Source: an uncultured Actinomycetes bacterium | GTDB taxonomy: Bacteria; Actinomycetota; Coriobacteriia; Coriobacteriales; Atopobiaceae | NCBI GenBank assembly: GCA_900314685.1 | Contig: OMWE01000002.1 | Coordinates: forward strand, 2,577-66,576 | Direction of reading: 5' to 3' | DNA length: 64,000 nucleotides | Shown here: positions 49,894-57,016 of the stretch, piece after piece | How positions within the stretch are numbered: the stretch's first letter is position 1 | Layout of the letters: the number at the start of each line of letters is the position of its first letter | Notes under the pieces: model-generated | Databases searched by the model: none | Told to the model about the DNA's origin: nothing | Seen by the model: only the letters and a program-made list of their open reading frames with translations | Made by a program: the position numbers and the translations under genes

Positions 49894-52521
49894 ATGAACG
49901 TTCATGGCAAGATCGCAATAGCCGCCATTGCGGCGGCGCTTTCCGTCGGGGCTGGCGCGGTGCCCGCAATCGCGGAGGAGGCGGATGCCGGCGCGGCCAA
50001 ACCCGTCGCTATTGCGCAGGAGAGCGTGCAGTCGCAGCCGGTGGCCGCTGATGTCTCTGGCAACGACGGCGCGGATGTCGCCGAGCCGGCTGCGGTACCT
50101 GTGGCAGACGAAGAGGTTCAGGAGTCTGAAACGGTTGCCGACACAACCGCGGCGACGGACGAATCCGAGCTGCCTGGGACTGGCCAGACCGTGACTGATG
50201 ATGCCAAGCAGGCAGATTCCACGGCGGCTCAGGAAGATGCCGGGGCGGGTCAGGCCGCGGCAAAGGCCCCTGCCAAGGCGCCGCAGCAAGAAATCAAAGC
50301 GCCCACGACCGACCAGATCAACGCGTCCATCAACAACGCCGCGATCACCATGCAGGACAAGAGGGGCAACACCCTGGCCACCTACGGCCTCATCGACGGC
50401 ACGTACGACGTCAGCGTGTCGACGGCGGGCTCCATGCCCAGCGCCTCCATTGTGATCAAGAAGGGCAACGAGGGTACCCAGCCTTACATCAATAAACTCA
50501 ACGCCGACTCCGCGGGCAAGTTCTACGTCAACCTCAACAACCCGGACAACACGAGCCGCCGCTTCTACCTCTACTGGCGCGACGGCAAGTGGACGAGCTC
50601 CTTCGAGCCCGACCAGCGCATCTGGGTCAAGGACAATACCCTTACTACCGATCAGATCAACGCGGCCATCCACGACAACGCGGTCACCATGCGCGAGTAC
50701 AAGAGCCGCCGCAACACCCCCGAGATCGCCAACATCCCGCTGATCGACGGCACCTACACGGTGAGCTACGGCACCAACGCCAAGACCGGCAAGTCCAGCG
50801 CGACGGTCGTCATCAACCAGGACGCGCACCAGGCCTATGTCGACGCCCTGAACAAACTGCCGGTCGCCCAGGGCAAGTTCTACACCAACCTCAACAACCC
50901 GGACAACACGCGTCTGTCTTTCGTGCTCTACTACGACCCCGCGACCGGCCAGTGGACCAATCGCTTCACCGACCAGTACATCTACGTCAAGGACATCACC
51001 CCCACGACCGACGTGATCAACGCGGCCATCAACAACGCCGCGATCACCATGCGCGAGTACAAGGGCCGCCGCAACACGCCCGAGGTCGCTAAGTACGGCC
51101 TCATCGACGGCACCTACGACGTGAAGGTTTCCCAAGGCAGGAACGGCAGCGTCAGCGCGTCCATCGTGATCAAGAAGGGCGACGAGGGTACGCAGCCCTA
51201 TATCGACAAGCTGAACAGTGAGTCCGAGGGCAAGCACTACGTCAACCTCAACAACCCGGACAACACGAGCCGCCGCTTCTACCTGTACTGGCGCGACGGC
51301 AAGTGGGTGAGCACCTTCGAGCCCGATCAATACATCTGGGTCAAGGACATCGCGCTCACGACCGACGAGGTCAATAAGGCGCTCGGCGAGCCCGCCGTGC
51401 AGCTGGTGGACCGCGACGGCAAGCAGACCTACGCCACCTACGAGGTGCAGGACGGCACCTACACGGTGGAGTACGACGGCACCCACGCGCACCTCACCAT
51501 CGTCGGACAGGGCCAGCAGGCCTACATCGACAAGCTCAACTCCGAAAACCCCGGCAAGCTCTATGTGAGCGAGAACGGCCTCACCACCGTGCCGCTGAGC
51601 TACGACCTCGAGTACGCCAACGGTAAATGGGGCCTCTCCTCGGTTGGCCAGTACCAGATGGCCGTGTGGGACGTGTCGCCTATTACCGGCAAGGTCAAGG
51701 TTTCCGACGGCAAGACGACCAAGGAGTACGACCTTACCGACGGCACCTTCACGCATACCGATATCGTGTACGACGACGCTACGGGCACCTGCCGTACCAG
51801 CATCACACTCACGGACTACGACGCCTACATCGCCAAGTACAGCGAGGAGATGGGCCGCACGTATCGTCGCGTCGCCGGCTCGGCGGACGTCGCCTATGAG
51901 CTCGTCTACGATATGAACGCCCGTCCGCGCAAGCGCGCCTGGACCATGGCCGAGACGGCTGTCGCAAAGCCCGCCCCGCGCCATATGGCCGCGATGGCTG
52001 TCGCCGATACCGCCGATGCCGCAGAACCCGCTGGCTCGAACGACACCATCGATGTCGAACCTGTGCCGCAGGTCACCGTGGATTATGGTTACGACGCCGA
52101 CGGCGACGGCAACAACGACACCAAGGTCGTCACGGTCGATGAGGACGGCAAGGCGGCAATCGATACGCCCGCTCGTGAAGGCTACACCTTCAAGGGCTGG
52201 AAGACGGCCGATGGGCAGGACTTCGATCCTTCCGCCGCGGTCACCGCGGATGTCACCATCGTCGCCCAGTGGGACAAGAACCCCGAGCCTGTGAAGCCCT
52301 CGCAGCCCGATAAGCCTGCCGAGCCGACCAAGCCCGCAAAGCCTGCCACGCAAAAGCCCGCTCGGGCAGACGCAAAACCGGCCGCATCGGCAACGGCACA
52401 GGCGACCGCCGCGCTGCCTGCCACAGGTGACACCGCAAACAACGGCCTCATTGCCGTCCTATTCGCTTCCGGTGCCGCGATGCTCGTAGCGGCGAAGAAG
52501 CGCCTCGGCCTGAAGGACTAA
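49894..52521 (+). CDS. LPATG-anchored repetitive surface protein (putative adhesin)
   Basis: 875 residues. A signal peptide (1-27, AIAAIAAALSVGAGAVPAIA) is followed by a low-complexity acidic region (28-135). Five tandem domains of about 110-120 residues follow, starting near 138, 249, 369, 487 and 594 (landmarks TT/PTTDQINA, YVNLNNPDNTSRRFYLYW). An InlB/Flg_new-type repeat lies at about 726-795 (GYTFKGWKTADG...), then a Pro/Lys-rich wall-spanning segment and the sortase signal LPATG (841-845), hydrophobic helix and KKR tail. The start at 49894 follows GAAGGGAC. It is likely a host- or matrix-binding protein. No sortase is nearby. Confidence 0.88.
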   Translation: MNVHGKIAIAAIAAALSVGAGAVPAIAEEADAGAAKPVAIAQESVQSQPVAADVSGNDGADVAEPAAVPVADEEVQESETVADTTAATDESELPGTGQTVTDDAKQADSTAAQEDAGAGQAAAKAPAKAPQQEIKAPTTDQINASINNAAITMQDKRGNTLATYGLIDGTYDVSVSTAGSMPSASIVIKKGNEGTQPYINKLNADSAGKFYVNLNNPDNTSRRFYLYWRDGKWTSSFEPDQRIWVKDNTLTTDQINAAIHDNAVTMREYKSRRNTPEIANIPLIDGTYTVSYGTNAKTGKSSATVVINQDAHQAYVDALNKLPVAQGKFYTNLNNPDNTRLSFVLYYDPATGQWTNRFTDQYIYVKDITPTTDVINAAINNAAITMREYKGRRNTPEVAKYGLIDGTYDVKVSQGRNGSVSASIVIKKGDEGTQPYIDKLNSESEGKHYVNLNNPDNTSRRFYLYWRDGKWVSTFEPDQYIWVKDIALTTDEVNKALGEPAVQLVDRDGKQTYATYEVQDGTYTVEYDGTHAHLTIVGQGQQAYIDKLNSENPGKLYVSENGLTTVPLSYDLEYANGKWGLSSVGQYQMAVWDVSPITGKVKVSDGKTTKEYDLTDGTFTHTDIVYDDATGTCRTSITLTDYDAYIAKYSEEMGRTYRRVAGSADVAYELVYDMNARPRKRAWTMAETAVAKPAPRHMAAMAVADTADAAEPAGSNDTIDVEPVPQVTVDYGYDADGDGNNDTKVVTVDEDGKAAIDTPAREGYTFKGWKTADGQDFDPSAAVTADVTIVAQWDKNPEPVKPSQPDKPAEPTKPAKPATQKPARADAKPAASATAQATAALPATGDTANNGLIAVLFASGAAMLVAAKKRLGLKD

Positions 52522-52567
52522 CCGGCAGGGAAAGACCAATAGACCCCAAATAGACCCCTCCCCATCA

Positions 52568-52602
52568 AGCCCCAGCGTATCGGTCGCGCTGGGGCTTTCT
52601 TT
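52568..52602 (+). terminator. Terminator after the surface protein gene
   Basis: Stem AGCCCCAGCG / CGCTGGGGCT, 9-nt loop, then TTCTTT. Confidence 0.88.
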
Positions 52603-52613
52603 GCGTCGAGGAG

Positions 52614-52682
52614 CGTGGCAGTCCCCCGTCCCCTGACACGTCTTGAAACGTGGAGCGTGACAGTCCCCCGTCACCTGACACG
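52614..52682 (-). repeat. REP-like repeat, two units inverted relative to 49063
   Basis: Units 52614-52640 and 52656-52682, 42 bp apart, carry CAGTCCCCCGTC(C/A)CCTGACACG. On the minus strand this is CGTGTCAGG(G/T)GACGGGGGACTG, the same family as the pair at 49063-49115. The second unit ends 2 bp before the stop codon of the next gene. Confidence 0.7.
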
Positions 52683-52684
52683 TC

Positions 52685-53626
52685 TTAGCGTGCGACGACG
52701 TTGACGAGCGGCTCGCCCGCGGCGTAGCGGCGCAGGTTGGCCTGGGCGAGGGCGACGACGTTGTCGAGGGTCGCCTGCAGGTGGTAGAAGCCTGCGACGT
52801 GCGGTGTGACCAGCAGGTTGGGAACGTCCCAGAGCGGGCTGTCCGCCGGGAGCGGCTCCGTGCGCGTGACGTCGAGCGCGGCACCGGCGAGGTGCCCGCT
52901 CCGTAGTGCCTCTACGAGGGCATCCTCGTCCACCAGGTCGCCGCGTCCGCCGTTGGCAAAGACAGCGCCCGTCTTCATCGCGGCAAAGAAGGACGCATCG
53001 GCGAGGTTGCGCGTCTGCGGCGTGCTGGGCAGGAACGAGACCACGACGTCAGCCTGGGGGAGGACGTCGTACACCCTGTCCCGCGGCACGATCTCGTCGA
53101 AGGGATCACCGGGTTGGAGCGGGTGTCTTCTCATGCCGATCACGCGGGAGTCAAAAGCCTGGCAGAGCCGGGCAAAGGCGGTGCCGATGTCGCCCGCCCC
53201 GAGCACCAGCACGGTCGCGACGCGCAGGGAGGTGACGGCCCCCTCGTCTCCCCAGGCATGGGAGCGTTGGTCGTCGCGGTAGAGCTCGATCTTCTTCTGC
53301 ACAGCTAGCACGGAGGCGAAGAGGTGCTCGGAGACGGCCTGACCGTAGGCTCCGGTTGAGCAGGTGAGCAAGGTCGCTGGGTCGAGCACGCCGGGGCGCA
53401 CGTAGGCGTCGGAACCCGCCGAGCTGGTCTGCATCCATGTGAGGCGAGGGGAGGCCTGAATGCTAGCGGGCGGCACGTTGCCGAGGATGATCTCGAAGTC
53501 CCTGGGGTCCTCGGTCGGCGTGTCCCGCTGGTCCGCAAAGACAAAGCGCGCGGCGGGCATGATCGCACGGAACTCCTCGCGCTGGGACTCGGTGGTGGGG
53601 ATGACGACGAGGATATTCATGGACAT
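52685..53626 (-). CDS. D-2-hydroxyacid dehydrogenase family protein
   Basis: 313 residues. It has the NAD motif VLVLGAGDIGTAFARLC, catalytic Arg in NGGRGDLVDEDAL, Glu in 'LDVTRTEPLP' and His in VTPHVAGFY. 'WMQTSSAGSDAYV' in the substrate domain and the N-terminal 'NILVVIPTTESQREEF' point to the subgroup of short D-isomer-specific enzymes with unassigned substrates. It is only distantly similar to the other family member at 46805. The start follows AAGGAGGTCGC. It is divergent from thrS. Confidence 0.9.
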   Translation of the reverse strand: MSMNILVVIPTTESQREEFRAIMPAARFVFADQRDTPTEDPRDFEIILGNVPPASIQASPRLTWMQTSSAGSDAYVRPGVLDPATLLTCSTGAYGQAVSEHLFASVLAVQKKIELYRDDQRSHAWGDEGAVTSLRVATVLVLGAGDIGTAFARLCQAFDSRVIGMRRHPLQPGDPFDEIVPRDRVYDVLPQADVVVSFLPSTPQTRNLADASFFAAMKTGAVFANGGRGDLVDEDALVEALRSGHLAGAALDVTRTEPLPADSPLWDVPNLLVTPHVAGFYHLQATLDNVVALAQANLRRYAAGEPLVNVVAR

Positions 53627-53673
53627 GCGACCTCCTTATTACGTGTTGACTGTATCGTAGTGCTTGTTTTGAT

Positions 53674-53702
53674 TGTCCTTGGCCGAAAGGCTGGCGTATC
53701 AT
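53674..53702 (+). promoter_or_regulatory. Probable thrS promoter
   Basis: -35 TTGTCC (53674-53679), 17-bp spacer, -10 TATCAT (53697-53702). The predicted leader is about 50 nt, too short for a T-box. Confidence 0.5.
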
Positions 53703-53759
53703 ACAGAAGTTGCTGTTTCGCGGGAGTGTCCCGTGCGCACCGAAGAGAGGTTTCAAGAG

Positions 53760-55520
53760 ATGAAGGTTCTGTACAACGACGGCCACGTCGACGAGATCCC
53801 CGAGGACGAGGAGCTCCATGTCATCCGCCACTCCGCCGCCCACATCATGGCGCAGGCCATCGCGCGCCTGTACCCGGGCGCCAAATTCGCCTACGGCCCC
53901 GCCACGGACAACGGTTTTTATTACGACGTCGACCTGGGCGACAAGAAGATCTCCGAGGACGATTTCCCCGCCATTGAAGACGAGATGAAGAAGATCTGCA
54001 AGGAGAACCTCAAGTTCACCGTCTACGAGAAGCCCCGCGAGGAGGCTGTGGCCTTCATGGCCGAGCGCGGCCAGGACTACAAGGTCGAGCACATCGGCGA
54101 CCTGCCGGAGGATGCGCACATCACCTTCTACCAGCAGGGCGAGTACGTGGACATGTGCGTGGGCCCGCACCTCATGTACACCAAGGCGCTCAAGGCCTTC
54201 AAGCTGACCGCGGTCTCTGGCGCCTACTGGAAGGGCGACAAGGACAACAAGATGCTCACCCGCATCAACGGCGTGGCCTTCCGCAACAAGCAGGAGATGG
54301 ACGCTCACTTCGCGATGCTGGCCGAGGCTGAGAAGCGCGACCACCGCAAGATCGGCCGCGAGATGGAGCTCTTCATGTTCTCGGACTTCGGTCCGGGCTT
54401 CCCCTTCTGGCTGCCCAACGGCATGAAGGTCTACAACGCGCTCAAGCAGTACTGGATCGAGATGCAGGAGCAGTACGGCTACGAGCAGGTCGACACGCCG
54501 ATCATCCTGTCCCGCAAGCTCTGGGAGACCTCCGGCCACTGGGACCACTACAAGGAGAACATGTACACCACGTCCATCGACGACGAGGACTTCGCCATCA
54601 AGCCGATGAACTGCCCCGGTGCCTGCCTCATCTACAAGAGCCGTCCGCGCTCCTACCGTGACCTGCCGCTCAAGCTGGCCGAGGCGGGCAAGGACCACCG
54701 CCACGAGCTCAAGGGCGCGCTGCACGGCCTCTTCCGCGTGCGCTCCTTCACGCAGGACGACGCGCACCTCTTCATCCGCCGCGACCAGATCACCGAGCAG
54801 GTCACCGACGTCGCGCACCTGATCACCGCCTATTACAAGCAGTTCGGCTTCCCGTATCGCGTGGAGCTCTCCACCCGTCCGGACAACTCCATGGGCTCCG
54901 ACGAGGACTGGGCGCTCGCCGAGCAGGGCCTCAAGGACGCGCTGGAGGCCATGCACGTGGACTACGTGCTCAATCCCGGCGACGGCGCCTTCTACGGCCC
55001 CAAGATCGACTTCCACCTGGAGGACTGCTTGGGCCGCGAGTGGCAGTGCGGCACCATCCAGCTGGACTTCCAGCTGCCCGAGCGCTTCGAGCTGGAGTAC
55101 ACCGACAAGGATGGCTCCAAGCAGCGCCCGATCATGATCCACCGTGCGGGCTTCGGCTCGTTCGAGCGCTTCATCGGCATGCTGATCGAGCAGTACGAGG
55201 GCAAGTTCCCCACGTGGCTGGCTCCCTGCCAGGTCAAGATTCTGCCCGTCTCCGAGAAGACCCGCGACTATGCCCGCGAGGTCGGCCAGAGGCTGCGCGA
55301 CGCCAAGATCCGCGTGAAGGTGGACGAGCGCGACGAGAAAATCGGCTACAAGATCCGCGAGGCTCGCTCCATCGACCGCGTGCCCTACATGCTGATCCTG
55401 GGCGAGAAGGAGGCCGAGGCCGGCAATATCTCCGTCCGCGACCGCTCCAACGAGACCGTCCAGAAGAGCCTCGACGAGTTCATCGCCGAGATCACGGCGG
55501 AGATCGCCGAGCGCCGCTAG
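53760..55520 (+). CDS. thrS: Threonyl-tRNA synthetase lacking the TGS domain
   Basis: 586 residues. The protein opens almost directly with the editing (N2) domain: RHSAAH (His24, His28) and 'CVGPHL' (editing-site Cys). The class II core contains 'MNCPGACLIYKSRPRSYRDLPL' (motif 2 region; zinc Cys) and the motif 3 Arg in 'HRAGFGSFERFIGMLIE', followed by the anticodon-binding domain. The usual N-terminal TGS domain (about 60 residues) is missing, and upstream codons do not resemble it. The start follows AGAGAGG. It charges tRNA-Thr. Confidence 0.94.
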   Translation: MKVLYNDGHVDEIPEDEELHVIRHSAAHIMAQAIARLYPGAKFAYGPATDNGFYYDVDLGDKKISEDDFPAIEDEMKKICKENLKFTVYEKPREEAVAFMAERGQDYKVEHIGDLPEDAHITFYQQGEYVDMCVGPHLMYTKALKAFKLTAVSGAYWKGDKDNKMLTRINGVAFRNKQEMDAHFAMLAEAEKRDHRKIGREMELFMFSDFGPGFPFWLPNGMKVYNALKQYWIEMQEQYGYEQVDTPIILSRKLWETSGHWDHYKENMYTTSIDDEDFAIKPMNCPGACLIYKSRPRSYRDLPLKLAEAGKDHRHELKGALHGLFRVRSFTQDDAHLFIRRDQITEQVTDVAHLITAYYKQFGFPYRVELSTRPDNSMGSDEDWALAEQGLKDALEAMHVDYVLNPGDGAFYGPKIDFHLEDCLGREWQCGTIQLDFQLPERFELEYTDKDGSKQRPIMIHRAGFGSFERFIGMLIEQYEGKFPTWLAPCQVKILPVSEKTRDYAREVGQRLRDAKIRVKVDERDEKIGYKIREARSIDRVPYMLILGEKEAEAGNISVRDRSNETVQKSLDEFIAEITAEIAERR

Positions 55521-55582
55521 GGTCGTAGGTGACTGACTAGCGAGCGGCTGCTCGGAGCGCAGCCAAACCTAGAGCCAGCAAG

Positions 55583-55616
55583 GGCGGTGGGATGCATGTC
55601 CCACCGCCATTTTTTC
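55583..55616 (+). terminator. Terminator after thrS
   Basis: Perfect 10-bp stem GGCGGTGGGA / TCCCACCGCC, 6-nt loop, ATTTTTT tail. Confidence 0.95.
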
Positions 55617-55924
55617 TCGCGCCGTGCCCTACGTGCATTTGTGGACCATGCGACCTCTACCGCCCATGTGGGTTCTGTTGCCATGTTGTCTCTACCGTCC
55701 ATGCGGCCCCTGTCGTCCAAGGGCCTTGCTTGTCTTCCCCGCTTGTCGGATGTGGCTGCACGATGCGCGGACGCGTGCTGATCGACGACCAATGCCGGCG
55801 CAGTCATCCCAGCTCTCAATTCGTGCACCAACCTGGGCAATCGGGACTTTTGGCAGGAAACTGGTGACCTGGTGTACGATTGGGCTCGCATAGACAGGGC
55901 TGTAGGGCGAATCGCGGAGGGGAT
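55617..55924. other. 308-bp gap with no recognisable gene
   Basis: Contains two similar blocks (CTCTACCG(C/T)CCATG(T/C)GG near 55655 and 55691) and otherwise nothing I can assign. The promoter of the following PLP-fold gene should be in its right half. Confidence 0.4.
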
Positions 55925-56854
55925 ATGAGCGGCAGTACGGACCGAAGCGCGTCGACGCTTGACCGTCTGATATCACGCAACCTCAAGGCAAAGCACACCT
56001 GGGTTTGCCCGACCGATGCATGCGGTTTCAGTTCCGCAACCGAGCTTGCAAAACTCATATCCGACTTGGCGGGCAGGGCGAACGCGCCCGCGGCGGATAC
56101 GGGCACCGCGATGGCGGGCGTAGCGAGCCGTGTGGTGGAGCCCCTCGGCGGGGTCCCTATTTCCTGTACCGACCTGCGCGCGGTATGTAGGGCGGCGCAT
56201 GCGCGCGGCGAGGCGGTCATCTGCGACAACACCCTCGCGACGTCCTTCGGCTGCGCGGCCGTCCGGTTGGGGGCTGATATCGCATACGAGGACCTCGGCC
56301 ATGCGCTCGGGGATGCGGGCGCGGGTCTTGTCGCCGTGAGTCTCTCAGCAGACTTTTTCGCCGCCTATCCGGAAATAGGCAAGCTCTTGGACCAAACCGC
56401 TGTAGAGGACCAAACCGCCGTCGATCATCGGCTAGCGTTGTCACTTGTCGACGGCTACCAGCGTTGGGACGCGATGCGCAAGAAGCAGAACGATGCGGCC
56501 CTGGCCATTGCCGAGTACCTCGTCTGCCACCCCAAGGTCGCACACGTCTGGTACCCGGGTCTCCTGCGCGACCAGCGAGATTCTTCAAAGGCCGATCCGG
56601 CAAATACGGAGGCACCCAATATCCTGCTCGGCGGTTTCGGTCCCGTGGTGGACTTTGAGCTTGCAGACGGGCACGAGCTCGTTAATCGTCCTGCGCTGGC
56701 CGATGGCTCCAGTCTCACGAGTACCAACGGAGTCACTTTTACCGAAAACCTGAATATGCGTGCGATGGGCAAAAAATTGGTACGTCTTTGCTGCGCGTCG
56801 GACGATGCAGTCACGCAGGCTCGCACCGTGGAACAGGTACTGAGCGCGCTTTAG
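55925..56854 (+). CDS. Degenerate Cys/Met-metabolism PLP-fold protein lacking the PLP lysine
   Basis: 309 residues, against about 390 for MetB/MetC-type enzymes. The homology is seen in 'VICDNTLATSFGCAAVRLGADI', 'YLVCHPKVAHVWYPGL' and the C-terminal 'KLVRLCCASDDAVTQ'. The Schiff-base motif S(A/T)TKYxxGH is replaced by EDLGHALGD, placing His126 where the lysine should be. The substrate-binding N-terminal arm is also short. It has a good ribosome site (CGGAGGGG) and an unbroken frame, so it may be a retained pseudoenzyme with a binding or regulatory role, or an early pseudogene. Confidence 0.7.
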   Translation: MSGSTDRSASTLDRLISRNLKAKHTWVCPTDACGFSSATELAKLISDLAGRANAPAADTGTAMAGVASRVVEPLGGVPISCTDLRAVCRAAHARGEAVICDNTLATSFGCAAVRLGADIAYEDLGHALGDAGAGLVAVSLSADFFAAYPEIGKLLDQTAVEDQTAVDHRLALSLVDGYQRWDAMRKKQNDAALAIAEYLVCHPKVAHVWYPGLLRDQRDSSKADPANTEAPNILLGGFGPVVDFELADGHELVNRPALADGSSLTSTNGVTFTENLNMRAMGKKLVRLCCASDDAVTQARTVEQVLSAL

Positions 56855-56905
56855 GGGCAACGCCTGTACCCGGTCGACAAGATGCCTATCCAATAATTGT
56901 CCGCC

Positions 56906-56941
56906 GGGCCAATATGACCAGAAAACACTGGTCAATGGCCC
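56906..56941. promoter_or_regulatory. Palindrome upstream of adhE (candidate operator)
   Basis: Arms GGGCCAATATGACCAG (56906-56921) and CTGGTCAATGGCCC (56928-56941) are inverted repeats with a two-base bulge. The perfect core is TGACCAG-N6-CTGGTCA. It lies about 30 bp before a possible -10 (TACAAT, 56970-56975) and 76 bp before adhE. The lack of a T-run argues against a terminator. It does not match the usual Rex site. Confidence 0.5.
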
Positions 56942-57016
56942 GCCCAATGTGATGAAGACAAACAGAGGTTACAATAATTCCAGTGCTCAAGCCTAACCGT
57001 AACCGAAGGGGGAGCT

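Noticed and set aside
49804..52353. 849-codon frame opposite the surface protein
   Set aside because: Mirror image of the repeats of the plus-strand gene, which has signal peptide, repeats and sortase motif; the antisense frame has none.
53627..53759. T-box leader before thrS
   Set aside because: The interval is too short and lacks a T-box sequence; the same holds upstream of valS.
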